Below are positions 27,501-35,206 of a stretch of 64,000 nt of DNA, in pieces. The stretch is from Spirochaetota bacterium. Its GTDB lineage: Bacteria > Spirochaetota > Spirochaetia > Treponematales > UBA12059. How positions within the stretch are numbered: the stretch's first letter is position 1; each line of letters begins with the position of its first letter. Under the pieces are notes generated by a model, which was given only the letters and a program-made list of their open reading frames with translations, was not told the origin of the DNA and searched no databases. The DNA lies in NCBI GenBank assembly GCA_026398615.1, contig JAPLSN010000021.1, positions 62,001-126,000 of the forward strand, in the 5' to 3' direction. The position numbers were made by a program, and so were the translations under genes.

Positions 27501-29033
27501 GGCGCCATCGACATCCCGGGACTGGAAAGCACCTTCGGCTGGAACAGGGGCAAGATCGAAGCGGCGTGTGCCCTTCTCGCGGAATCGGGCAAGATCGTCC
27601 GTGGCGGCTTCGCCGAGGGCGAGGACGATGAATCCCTCTGCGACGCCGACGCCTACATGTACATGCTGCGGCGCGGCAGGAAGGGCGACGAAAGGCTGTC
27701 CCGCCCCCGACCGGCAGCGGCTCTCGCCCCATTCTTCGCCGAAATCCAGGGCTTGCGGGCAGTAGTCTCCGGATCCTGCGCCGATGCAGCCGCACCAGAC
27801 GCGGTTCGTCTCCCTGAGGGGCAGAACCTGCACGAGACATCGCGCCGGTCGCTCGCCGCGCACATGGAAGCTCTCGAGGGAATTCCGTATCCCGCGGGCT
27901 ATTGGGAAACCGAACTGCTGCCGGACCGCGTGGCCGGCTACCTTCCCTCGGCTCTCGACGACCTGCTTGCATGCAGGGAATGGATGTGGTACGGCGCCGG
28001 GGAGGAGATGGTCGCGTTCAGCCGCGTCGAGCTATTCGCGGCCTTTTCCCGGAACATGGAACGCGGCCCCTTCGCCGATATCGACGAGGACCTCGATTTC
28101 TGGGAGCTGCGGGACAGGCTCGGCCTGTCGCTCGCCGCCTGCGAGCGGCTCCTCTGGCGTTCTGCATGGGCCGGGCTCGTCTCATCCGATTCCTTCCGGG
28201 CCCTCAGGCTGGGCGTCCGCGACGGTTTCATCTCGCGCCGTGCCGGACCGGATCCGGCCGGGGAGCCGGTTCCCGTCGCGGCAGAACGGAACCGGCCTCT
28301 GCCGAGGGCCGTCGCGCGGGCTCGTGCCCGCATGGACGCTCCCGTGCAGTCGGGACGGGGCCTGCCGCGACAGCTTCTTCCGGGACGCTGGTACGGCCTG
28401 GAACTCGAAACCGGCTGCTTCGATGAAGTGGACGAAGCCGAACTCGCGGCGGACCGCGCCCGCGCCGCGCTCGGACGCTATGGCGTGGTGTGCGCGGCGA
28501 CGCTCTCCCGCGAAAATGGCGCATGCTCGTGGTCGTCCGTCTATCCCGCGCTGCGGAGGCTGGAACTCGCAGGCGACGCGTTCGCCGGGTATTTCTTCGA
28601 GGGCCTCGGCGGGCCGCAGTTCATGTCCGGCCGGTCCATCGACGCCCTCGAACGGTCGGAGGACGGACCACCCCGGATTTATTCGATGAACGCGGCCGAC
28701 CCGGCGAGCATCTGCGGCCTGGGCCTGCCCGACCCGGAGGGAACGGTTCCTTCCCGCTCCGCGACGGCCCGCCTTGTCTTCCGCGGATCCGAACTTGTCG
28801 CCGTCGCACGGGCGTCGGGCAAGGACCTCAGTCTCAGACTGGCTCCGGCGGATCCCGACCTGCCAGCCATCGCGATGCGTCTCGCGGACCCGGTGCGTCG
28901 GGCCGTCGAACCCCTGCGCAGGATCGTGGTGGAAACCGTGAACGGCGTTCGCGCCGCCGATTCACCCTATGCGACGGCGCTCGAATCCGCGGGTTTCGAA
29001 CCGGACCGCGGCGCCATGATGCTGTGGCGTTGA
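24552..29033 (+). CDS. lhr: Lhr-family large ATP-dependent helicase
   Basis: Protein of 1,493 residues, matching full-length Lhr (about 1,500). Two RecA-like domains occupy the N-terminal third: Walker A APTGSGKT (44-51), PLKALN (Ia), DEIH (166-169), SATVEPPE (III) and QRIGRSGHAVG (VI). A winged-helix and Lhr-core region follows, then the long C-terminal Lhr extension to the stop. Known Lhr proteins unwind DNA:RNA hybrids and forked DNA in repair. All helicase motifs are intact. The mRNA appears leaderless. The aminotransferase gene follows by ten bases. Confidence 0.9.
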   Translation: MTGAPESFHPLVREWFSSTFGEATPVQAAAWPPVSNGRNVLAIAPTGSGKTLAAFLDAVSSFASGRLDPSKLQVLYVSPLKALNEDIRENLQRPLRSLGAFFHERGVPFPSIAVMTRSGDTPPGERRRMISKPPSILATTPESLSIILNSPKSRSVLSCVRLVILDEIHAVLESKRGSFLSVSLERLALIAGEFQRIALSATVEPPELAAAFVAGTMPGPDGSLRPRDLLVVSPQARKRIELSVRYPPVGGGDAEEPSRHAAIAADIRLHLRDSASALVFVEARRTAERLAKLINDASGEGTAYAHHGSLSKETRRSVEKRLRDGRLRCVVATASLELGIDIGSVEEVLLVGTPPSVSRALQRIGRSGHAVGRPSRATLYPLHDADLLRAAALAAAIPPEGGGAPSVLDPLSPPVDPLDVLSQVLVSMCACDPWKSGELYDFVRRSFVFRSLPRELFDATVESLRERGTGAETGQARPRLSFDDATGTLRAAAGMLALVYSSGGAIPDRGAFALRVRGSGARLGELDEEFVWERRVGDSFTFGTQAWRIAAIADDAVEVTPLGRATEFMPFWKAEPGSVGGTLARGMLAVLDDFGRMGDARAFERRLVEASRFDDRAAAGLARFLALQSAAQRDREGRLVPLPGVRSLAVELTSDSSRRGDAISVIIHAVRGRRILQPLAIALSEVLSGAFGIAVRTSCDDFSILFELPDSPDFVPERAIREAFSSLALPGRLDAAVRAGAPASGVFGSLFRENAERALLLPKGGFGKRKPLWITRLRAKRLFAKLASRPDHPVIVETYRSCLRDVFDLDGARSLVEGVAAGEMTIGFFRSAAPSPLARGILWRETNVKLYESDELGHAGSGSATDRAISLAIGDARARIPVRRAVFMEALSRLRREEKDWAPSNLPELESWVRERLALTAEAFRRIVAAMPPGTGPAYGILPDSLVAMKFPGAGFELVVHRDNVGIAGSDPAELLGRWLPYEGAIDIPGLESTFGWNRGKIEAACALLAESGKIVRGGFAEGEDDESLCDADAYMYMLRRGRKGDERLSRPRPAAALAPFFAEIQGLRAVVSGSCADAAAPDAVRLPEGQNLHETSRRSLAAHMEALEGIPYPAGYWETELLPDRVAGYLPSALDDLLACREWMWYGAGEEMVAFSRVELFAAFSRNMERGPFADIDEDLDFWELRDRLGLSLAACERLLWRSAWAGLVSSDSFRALRLGVRDGFISRRAGPDPAGEPVPVAAERNRPLPRAVARARARMDAPVQSGRGLPRQLLPGRWYGLELETGCFDEVDEAELAADRARAALGRYGVVCAATLSRENGACSWSSVYPALRRLELAGDAFAGYFFEGLGGPQFMSGRSIDALERSEDGPPRIYSMNAADPASICGLGLPDPEGTVPSRSATARLVFRGSELVAVARASGKDLSLRLAPADPDLPAIAMRLADPVRRAVEPLRRIVVETVNGVRAADSPYATALESAGFEPDRGAMMLWR

Positions 29034-29043
29034 GGAGAGGAAC

Positions 29044-30252
29044 ATGACGCAGGAAATGACCGATCCGGGCGCTCCCCGCTTTTCCCGACGCATCGCGGGG
29101 GGATGCGTCCGCAACCCGCTCGCGAGCGCCCTGGCCGCACGGAAAGCCGCCGGATTGCCCGTACTCGACATGGCGGAAAGCAATCCGACCAGGGTCGGAC
29201 TCGGGCCGTCGCGCGAGGTAGTCCTCGCGTCCCTCGCCGATCCCGAATCCCTCCGCTATGAGCCGGATCCGCGGGGCTTGCGCCCCGCGCGGGAAGCCAT
29301 TGTCCGCTCCATGGGCGGCGGTGCGGACCCGGACTCGATCTTTCTCTGCGCGAGCAGCTCCGAGGCCTACGGCTGGCTGTTCAAGCTGCTCTGCGACCCC
29401 GGCGACATGGTCCTGGTGCCGAAGCCGGGTTACCCCCTGTTTGACTATCTCGCGGCCCTCGAGTCCGTCGTCGCCGAACCCTACCGGCTCGAGTATGCCC
29501 ATCCCGCGGGATGGCGGATCGACTTCGAGAGCGTCCGGAGCGCCCTGCGCGGGGGCCGCGTGCGCGCGATGGTCCTGATACACCCGAACAACCCCACCGG
29601 TTCCTACATCCTGGACCGTGAGCGGGCGGAACTGGTTTCGATCTGCGCGCAAGCGGGAGTGGCGCTCGTCGTCGACGAAGTGTTCAGGAGCTATGGCGTC
29701 GAGGATAAGCCGTCGGCGGGGTTTTCAGGTGAAGTCGGCGTACTGACCTTCGTTCTGGACGGGTTCTCGAAGCTTCTTGCGCTGCCCCAGATGAAACTGG
29801 GCTGGATGGCGGTATCGGGACCGCCTGATTCGGCAGCGCCGGCCGTGGAGCGGCTCGAGATCATCGCGGATACCTACCTGTCCGCGGGCTCCCCCGTCAT
29901 GAACGCGGCCCCCGCGCTACTCGCCGAAACCCGGAATGTGAACGACGCGATCTGCGCGAGGACGAAGGCGAACATGCGGGAAGCCCGGCTGGCGTTCGAA
30001 GGGCGCGATTCACCCTACCGGGTCCTGCGCTGCGCGGGTGGATGGAGCGTCGTCCTGGAGATTCCCCGTGTCATGCCGGACGAGGACATCGCCCTGTCCC
30101 TACTCGGGAATGACGGCATCCACGTCCATCCGGGCTACCTGTATGATTTCGAACGGGAAGGCTTTCTTGTCATGTCGCTCATCCTGCCGGAACGCGATTT
30201 CCAGGCGGGGGTCCGCGCGGTCAGGGTTCGCCTGGACTCGATCATCTCCTGA
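29044..30252 (+). CDS. PLP-dependent class I/II aminotransferase
   Basis: Protein of 402 residues, usual length for fold-type I aminotransferases. Visible features: LRYEPDPRGLRPAREAI near the N-terminus (substrate entry), HPNNPTGS (Asn of the PLP pocket), VDEVFRSYG (Asp for the pyridine nitrogen) and DGFSKLLALPQMKLGW with the Schiff-base lysine in FSK. Substrate cannot be told; aspartate, alanine or aromatic amino acids are all possible. GAGGAGAGG precedes the ATG. It follows lhr by ten bases and probably shares its transcript, although no functional link is obvious. Confidence 0.85.
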   Translation: MTQEMTDPGAPRFSRRIAGGCVRNPLASALAARKAAGLPVLDMAESNPTRVGLGPSREVVLASLADPESLRYEPDPRGLRPAREAIVRSMGGGADPDSIFLCASSSEAYGWLFKLLCDPGDMVLVPKPGYPLFDYLAALESVVAEPYRLEYAHPAGWRIDFESVRSALRGGRVRAMVLIHPNNPTGSYILDRERAELVSICAQAGVALVVDEVFRSYGVEDKPSAGFSGEVGVLTFVLDGFSKLLALPQMKLGWMAVSGPPDSAAPAVERLEIIADTYLSAGSPVMNAAPALLAETRNVNDAICARTKANMREARLAFEGRDSPYRVLRCAGGWSVVLEIPRVMPDEDIALSLLGNDGIHVHPGYLYDFEREGFLVMSLILPERDFQAGVRAVRVRLDSIIS

Positions 30253-30265
30253 ACCCCGGCGCCCA

Positions 30266-30406
30266 TCAACCCGGCTCCACGCGGTTCCGGCCGCCGTCCT
30301 TGGCCTTGTACAGCGCCACATCGGCCCTGTTGACCCAGGAATCCGACGAAGCCCCGCCGCAGATTCCTTCGGACGCGACGCCGGTGCTCACCGAGACGCG
30401 GAACCC
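30266..30406 (-). pseudogene. Cut-off 3' part of the GGDEF gene
   Basis: Directly after the TGA stop at 30409-30407 the same frame continues for 46 codons reading GFRVSVSTGVASEG, then SWVNRADVALYKAKDGGRNRVEPG and a stop at 30266. This is the classical end of a GGDEF domain (VSVSxGVA ... RADxALYxAKxxGRNRV). The gene upstream therefore once ran to 30266 and is now broken by a single in-frame stop. Confidence 0.8.
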
Positions 30407-31150
30407 TCACGACGCGGCGGGCCATGTGTGTTCCTCCACGGCCTTCCGGAAGGCTTCCAGCGACATACCCGCCATGGCCGTGTCGAAATTGCGGAGCACG
30501 ATGAAGAATTCCTCGCAGCCATACCTCCCCGCGGTGCCCACGGCGCCGAACGTGGACGAGATCATGGCGCCGAGTCCCCGGAGCACGGTATCCCCGACCT
30601 GGTGCCCGTGGAGATCGTTGACCTTCTTGAAGTGGTCGATGTCGATCATGGCGACCGAGAACGCCTGTCTCTTGTCCCTGGCGACCGAAAGTTCGCTTTC
30701 CAGGATGGACAGGGTTTCCACGTGGTTGTAGAGCCCGGTCAGGCCGTCGTGGGTCGACGAATACTCGAGTTTTTCCTCGTACTCTCGGATGCGGAGCGCG
30801 GAGCGGATCCTCGCGAGCACTTCAATCGGTTCGACGGGCTTGCGGATGTAATCGAAAGCTCCCGCTTCCAGCGCCGTGGCCACGTCCTCGGGATCGGTCC
30901 GCGACGCGAGAATGATCACCGGCAACGAAGCCATCGCGGGCTTGTCCTTGAGTCGTGCGAGCACTTCGAGGCCCGTGATGTCGGGCATGATGATATCCAG
31001 GAGGATGATATCGGGGTGGACGCTCTCCGCGAGGGAGAGCGCCGTGCGGCCTTCGCCGCAGGATACGAAACCGTAGCCCGCGTTCGACAGGGTGTGGTCG
31101 AGTATCTTGATGACGAGCTGGCTGTCGTCCACCGCCAAAAGCCTGCTCAT
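30407..31150 (-). CDS. Response regulator with truncated, degenerate GGDEF domain
   Basis: Residues 1-120 are a full receiver domain: acidic pair VDD (8-9), phospho-acceptor Asp52 in LLDIIMPD, and KPVE with the conserved lysine. Residues 135-247 are a GGDEF domain, normally a c-di-GMP synthase. Two defects are visible: the active-site motif reads GCEEF instead of GGEEF (the second glycine is Cys), and the frame ends at an in-frame TGA after HTWPAAS, before the last 46 residues of the domain, which remain readable downstream. The protein may still work as a phosphorylation-dependent regulator but is unlikely to make c-di-GMP. Alternatively the TGA is a recent mutation or sequence error. No partner kinase is adjacent. 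Confidence 0.8.
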   Translation of the reverse strand: MSRLLAVDDSQLVIKILDHTLSNAGYGFVSCGEGRTALSLAESVHPDIILLDIIMPDITGLEVLARLKDKPAMASLPVIILASRTDPEDVATALEAGAFDYIRKPVEPIEVLARIRSALRIREYEEKLEYSSTHDGLTGLYNHVETLSILESELSVARDKRQAFSVAMIDIDHFKKVNDLHGHQVGDTVLRGLGAMISSTFGAVGTAGRYGCEEFFIVLRNFDTAMAGMSLEAFRKAVEEHTWPAAS

Positions 31151-31243
31151 GGCTACAACGGTACTCGTTCCGGTACCGCTTGTACAGTTCCACGGACGGA
31201 CTCTCGATGCGAAACTTCATCGGGACTGCGGGCGCATGGCCTG

Positions 31244-32533
31244 TCAGGACTCAGAGAGGAGAATCGGGTCGGCCGGCGCTTTCGATCCGCCTTCGAGTTC
31301 CACACGGCCCCCCCGGACGAGGTCGTTGCCGCGTATCGTTCCCGGCGGCAGGAGCGTCAAACCGCGGCCCGAAAGGTCGATGATGGCGAGGAATTTTCCC
31401 CTGTCGCCCCGCCTGCGGATCGCGATGACGCCCGGAGCGATCTCGTCGGCGTCGGCGACAGGAGCGGCGGCGCGGACCTTCCGCGAAGTTCGATGGAAGT
31501 CGACGAACCAGTCGCGGAATTCCGCGTCGCCCTCCTGTGCCATGGGGTCGCGCTCGAAAAGGGACGGCTTGGACTCCAATCCCAGCTCCTGCCCCATGTA
31601 GGCGAAGAAGGTCCCCGGGAGCAGCATCGCGAATGCGGTCCAGGCTTTCAGCCTTCCTCTGTCCCGGAACCACGATGCCGCCCGCTCCTGGTCATGGTTT
31701 TCGAGGAAGCGGGCCTTGATGGCGCCGGCGGGGTAGAGGGTTTCCTGCACCACCAGGTGGCGGAGATACTCCGATACCGGACGTATCCCGCGCCAGGCGA
31801 GCTCGAGTTCCTCCCGGCCGTCATAGTCGTAACTGAGGTCGAATGCCTCGTGGAGTTCGGGATCGGACGCCGCGTAGTGGCCGGCCCTGCGCATGTCCCT
31901 GACGAATTCCTTGTGCACGCTTTCGGCCAGCCAGACCGGCTTGGGTTCCCCCGGAAGCGCCGCGGCCGCCCGTTTCCGGGCCTCGATCCAGAAGTCCACG
32001 GGAACGAGGCTCGCGACATCGCACCTGAACCCGTCCACGCCGAAGCGGCGCCATGTTTCCAGCGTTTCGTGGAGGTACTCCCGGAGTCCGGGGACCGAAA
32101 AGTCGAGGTCGACGACGTCGGACCAGTCGGCCACTTTCCGGCCCGGCTTCCCGTCGGAGCCCGGTACGAACCATCCGGGATGCTCCCGGGCCAGCACTGA
32201 ATCGGGACTCGTATGGTTGAATACGATGTCGATGAGAACACGGAGCCCTAGACCGTGGGCGCGGTCGAGGAAACGCCGGAATCCTTCCCCACCGCCGAGC
32301 GCCGGGTCGACGGCTCGATAGTCGGCAACCGCGTACGGACTGCCTGCGGTCCCCTTCCGGGCTTCGCGGCCGTTCGGGTGGATGGGCGTCAGGCAGACGA
32401 TATCGAACCCCATGGCCGCGATCTCCGGGAGCTTGCGTGCGGCGGCATCGAAGCTGCCTTCCGGGGTATAGTTCCGTACGAAGATCTGGTAGATCGACGA
32501 TCCCGACAGGGCGGGATCGGTATCGCGGGCCAT
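31244..32533 (-). CDS. GH13 alpha-amylase-family glycoside hydrolase
   Basis: Protein of 429 residues with the (beta/alpha)8 GH13 barrel. Catalytic residues: Asp172 in GFRCDVAS, Glu204 in WLAESVH and Asp281 in FLENHDQ; region I is IDIVFNHTS. No signal peptide, so it is cytoplasmic, and short, with only a small C-terminal beta-domain. Likely substrate is a maltodextrin or a related alpha-glucan or alpha-glucosyl compound; the exact specificity is unclear. AAGGAAGG precedes the ATG and a good promoter lies just upstream. Divergent from folD. Confidence 0.85.
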   Translation of the reverse strand: MARDTDPALSGSSIYQIFVRNYTPEGSFDAAARKLPEIAAMGFDIVCLTPIHPNGREARKGTAGSPYAVADYRAVDPALGGGEGFRRFLDRAHGLGLRVLIDIVFNHTSPDSVLAREHPGWFVPGSDGKPGRKVADWSDVVDLDFSVPGLREYLHETLETWRRFGVDGFRCDVASLVPVDFWIEARKRAAAALPGEPKPVWLAESVHKEFVRDMRRAGHYAASDPELHEAFDLSYDYDGREELELAWRGIRPVSEYLRHLVVQETLYPAGAIKARFLENHDQERAASWFRDRGRLKAWTAFAMLLPGTFFAYMGQELGLESKPSLFERDPMAQEGDAEFRDWFVDFHRTSRKVRAAAPVADADEIAPGVIAIRRRGDRGKFLAIIDLSGRGLTLLPPGTIRGNDLVRGGRVELEGGSKAPADPILLSES

Positions 32534-32576
32534 GGTTCGCCTTCCTTCCGGCTTGGTTGCAAAACCGGTTTACCGG

Positions 32577-32605
32577 ATTGTACTCGCCGAGCTTCGGTTT
32601 CTCAA
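32577..32605 (-). promoter_or_regulatory. Promoter of the GH13 gene
   Basis: Minus-strand TTGAGA (32605-32600), 17-base spacer, TACAAT (32582-32577), 44 bases before the start codon at 32533. Confidence 0.65.
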
Positions 32606-32659
32606 GGCCAATGCGACCGGGAAATCCGCTTTTCGGTTTTCGAGCTTTTCGCTTTTCCA

Positions 32660-32688
32660 TTGATGAAGAAAATGCGATCGTATATAAC
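32660..32688 (+). promoter_or_regulatory. Promoter of folD-folE2
   Basis: TTGATG (32660-32665), 17-base spacer, TATAAC (32683-32688), 32 bases before the folD start. The local AT-rich stretch stands out from the GC-rich surroundings. Confidence 0.65.
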
Positions 32689-32720
32689 AAAGCCTGCCAA
32701 CCAGCCGCCGGAGGAATGCC

Positions 32721-33617
32721 ATGTCAGCGCTCATCATCGATGGAAAAAAACTGGCCGAGGATCTTCGGGCCGAGATCCGGAAACGGGTCTGCCTGTGCGT
32801 CGAAAAGGGGATCACCCCGGGACTCGCGGTGATACTCGTCGGAGAGGATCCGGCGAGCGTTTCCTACGTGAGCGGCAAGGAAAAAGCCTGCGCCGAGGCG
32901 GGAATGGCCAGCTTCGAACGGAAACTCCCGGCGGACGCAACCGAAACGGAACTCGTTGCGCTCATCGAAGGTTTCAACGCCGATCCCGCCGTGCACGGAA
33001 TTCTCGTCCAGCTGCCGCTGCCCGCCCACATCGACGAAGGCAAGGTCATCGGGGCCATCCATCCCGAAAAGGACGTCGACGGCTTCACGCCGGTCAACAT
33101 CGGTCGCATGATCATCGGGGAGCGCTGCTTCCTGCCCTGCACGCCCCATGGCGTCATCAAGCTCATCGAACGGGCGGGTGTGAAAACGAAGGGGGCGCAT
33201 GCCGTCATCGTAGGCAGGTCCAACATCGTCGGGAAGCCTCTCATGAACCTGCTCGTCCGCAAGGAGCTGAACGCCACGGTCACCGTATGCCATACCGGCA
33301 CCGTCGACCTTGCCGGGCATACGCGGCGCGCGGACATCCTCATCGCCTGCGCGGGAAGGCCCGGGCTGCTGACCGCCGACATGGTCAAGCCGGGAGCCTG
33401 CGTCATCGACGTCGGAGTGAACCGCGTCGAGGATCCCAAGGCAGCCAGGGGCTACAGGCTCGTCGGGGACGTTGACTTCCGGGGAGTCTCCGCGGTGGCT
33501 GGTTCCATCACGCCGGTGCCAGGCGGCGTGGGACCCATGACCATCACCATGCTGCTGTACAACACCCTCGAATCGGCCGAGTACGCCGCAGCATCCCCGG
33601 CCGCCGTGAAGCGCTGA
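32721..33617 (+). CDS. folD: Methylenetetrahydrofolate dehydrogenase / methenyltetrahydrofolate cyclohydrolase
   Basis: Protein of 298 residues, usual FolD length. It carries YVSGKEKAC (catalytic tyrosine and lysine), HGILVQLPLP, DVDGFTPVN, the NADP loop VGRSNIVGKP and the C-terminal PVPGGVGPMT signature. It interconverts 5,10-methylene- and 10-formyl-tetrahydrofolate in the cytoplasm, supplying one-carbon units for purine and formyl-Met synthesis. GGAGG precedes the ATG. folE2 begins 15 bases after its stop, so both folate genes form one operon behind a clear promoter. Confidence 0.95.
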   Translation: MSALIIDGKKLAEDLRAEIRKRVCLCVEKGITPGLAVILVGEDPASVSYVSGKEKACAEAGMASFERKLPADATETELVALIEGFNADPAVHGILVQLPLPAHIDEGKVIGAIHPEKDVDGFTPVNIGRMIIGERCFLPCTPHGVIKLIERAGVKTKGAHAVIVGRSNIVGKPLMNLLVRKELNATVTVCHTGTVDLAGHTRRADILIACAGRPGLLTADMVKPGACVIDVGVNRVEDPKAARGYRLVGDVDFRGVSAVAGSITPVPGGVGPMTITMLLYNTLESAEYAAASPAAVKR

Positions 33618-33631
33618 CGACGGGAGTATCC

Positions 33632-34432
33632 ATGATCGACGTGCAAAGCTTCCGGGACGATCGCCGGATACGCATCCAGAAGGTCGGCGTCAAGGGCCTG
33701 CGATATCCGATAACCGTTCTCGACAAGACGAACGAAGTACAGCACACGACCGCGATCGTCAATCTTTTCGCCGACCTTCCCCACGATTTCAAGGGAACGC
33801 ACATGAGCCGCTTCATCGAGGTCTTCGATGCCCACCGGCAGGACCTCGGCATGCGCAAGTTCCTCGCGATGCTGGACGAAATACGGTCGGTCCTGGACGC
33901 GGAGACGGCGTATGCCGACGTGCATTTTCCCTATTTCATCGAGAAGGCGGCCCCGGCTTCCGGGGCCAAGAGCATCATGAGCTACGACTGCGGCTACTCT
34001 GGCCGTGTGTCCGCGGCCTTGCGGGAATTCGACATGCTCGTGTCGGTCCCGGTCCAGACGGTTTGTCCCTGTTCGCTCGCCATCAGCCGGAACGGCGGCC
34101 ACAACCAGCGTGGCCTCGTCACGATAAGGGCCGCAGTCAAGCGCTTCGTCTGGATCGAGGATATCGTCGCGGCCGCGGAGGAATGCGCGTCGGCGGGACT
34201 CTACACCCTGCTAAAGCGGGAAGACGAAAAGGCGGTCACCGAGCGCGCCTTCGACAATCCGAGGTTCGTGGAGGACGTCGTCAGGGAAACCTACAAGGCG
34301 ATCAGGGCGATGGATGCCTTCCCGAGATTCTCGGTGGATGCGGAGAATTTCGAGAGCATCCACAACCACAGCGCGTATGCGTACGTGGAGTACCCCGATA
34401 CCGAAGTCCCGGGCGCCGGCCCGTCATCCTGA
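33632..34432 (+). CDS. folE2: GTP cyclohydrolase IB (FolE2/MptA family)
   Basis: Protein of 266 residues. Family features: GVKGLRYPI near the N-terminus, DLPHDFKGTHMSRF, the metal-binding VCPCSLAIS (Cys in CPCS) and GGHNQRG. It converts GTP to 7,8-dihydroneopterin triphosphate, the first step of folate and related pterin synthesis, and differs from FolE by using metals other than zinc. GGGAG precedes the ATG. Second gene of the folD operon; a hairpin overlapping its stop codon probably ends the transcript. Confidence 0.9.
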   Translation: MIDVQSFRDDRRIRIQKVGVKGLRYPITVLDKTNEVQHTTAIVNLFADLPHDFKGTHMSRFIEVFDAHRQDLGMRKFLAMLDEIRSVLDAETAYADVHFPYFIEKAAPASGAKSIMSYDCGYSGRVSAALREFDMLVSVPVQTVCPCSLAISRNGGHNQRGLVTIRAAVKRFVWIEDIVAAAEECASAGLYTLLKREDEKAVTERAFDNPRFVEDVVRETYKAIRAMDAFPRFSVDAENFESIHNHSAYAYVEYPDTEVPGAGPSS

Positions 34433-34450
34433 GCGGCGTCCGGTTTTTCA
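34410..34450 (+). terminator. Probable terminator of folD-folE2
   Basis: GGGCGCCG (34410-34417) pairs with CGGCGTCC (34434-34441) allowing one G-U pair, followed by GGTTTTTC. The stem starts inside the last codons of folE2. Confidence 0.5.
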
Positions 34451-34469
34451 GTCAATCGGACGGCAGACC

Positions 34470-34498
34470 TTTACGGAAACCCCTCGATTTGGTATTTT
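34470..34498 (+). promoter_or_regulatory. Promoter of the small membrane protein gene
   Basis: TTTACG (34470-34475), 17 bases, TATTTT (34493-34498), about 100 bases before the gene. Confidence 0.4.
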
Positions 34499-34594
34499 AA
34501 CTGTTGTTTGCACCGCCAGCCACCCGGTCAGGATCGGATCTCCGGATCGACCCGGCGAAGGGAAAGGCAGGCCGGCGGCATAGGGAGGTCATAC

Positions 34595-34951
34595 ATGAGC
34601 GATAATCATCCAGTCGACGCGGAAACCGTGCGCGGGCGAGGTTCGCGCGGCGTCATCGCCACCGGCGCCGGCGTCGGGCTCTGGGTCGTCAACGGGCTCC
34701 TGCATTTCCCGATCGTCGGGCTCGTCATCGCGGGCGGCCTCGTCGCCCTGGGAATCAAGGGACTTACCGACAAGAACAGGACCGACAAGGCAACCGGCGG
34801 CATACTCATGGGAGCCGGCGCCCTCGGCCTGGCATCGTTCTTTCTCCCGAAGCTGACCGCTTTCCTTTTCGGCATGAGCGGCCTGGCCCTGGTGGGGTAC
34901 GGCATCTACAACCTGGTCAAGTTCGCCCAGGGCGTCAAGTCCCGTTCCTGA
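34595..34951 (+). CDS. Small integral membrane protein
   Basis: Protein of 118 residues with an N-terminal hydrophilic stretch of about 20 residues and three to four hydrophobic segments (about 22-50, 67-83, 87-108), glycine-rich, with a short basic tail. GGGAGG lies six bases before the ATG. I recognise no family. Its gene stands alone between the folate operon and miaB with its own likely promoter. Confidence 0.6.
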   Translation: MSDNHPVDAETVRGRGSRGVIATGAGVGLWVVNGLLHFPIVGLVIAGGLVALGIKGLTDKNRTDKATGGILMGAGALGLASFFLPKLTAFLFGMSGLALVGYGIYNLVKFAQGVKSRS

Positions 34952-34973
34952 CATGGCCGGAAAGTGATCGAAA

Positions 34974-35133
34974 GGAAGAACCACGGAGGCACGGCGGTTC
35001 GGAGGAAAAGAAGGATTGGGAAAGGGCTCACGCGGGGATGCTGAGCCATGGACAATAAATCCGAGCGCACTCAACTCATCGACTCCGATCTTTTCATTGT
35101 CCCGATCATCTCCGTGTCTTCTTGGTGAATTCC
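34974..35133. repeat. Element with imperfect terminal inverted repeats
   Basis: GGAAGAACCACGGAGGCACGG (34974-34994, left arm) and CTCCGTGTCTTCTTGGTGAATTCC (35110-35133, right arm) are imperfect inverted copies flanking about 115 bases with no open frame. CCACGGAGGCACGG-type ends with a CCGTG...TGGTGAATTC partner resemble dispersed non-coding repeats of many environmental genomes. Whether it is repeated elsewhere in this genome cannot be seen here. Confidence 0.45.
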
Positions 35134-35206
35134 TCCCCGGTGATCGCTTCATTTCTTGACATGGTCCGCTGCCATCCGGCCCTATCCCGTCCATGAACGG
35201 AAACCC

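Noticed and set aside
30407..30409. TGA as selenocysteine codon in the GGDEF gene
   Set aside because: The position is not a redox site in GGDEF domains, and no SECIS-like hairpin was evident just downstream.
34508..34594. Longer start for the small membrane protein
   Set aside because: The extra residues are Arg-rich and overlap the promoter; GGGAGG supports 34595.
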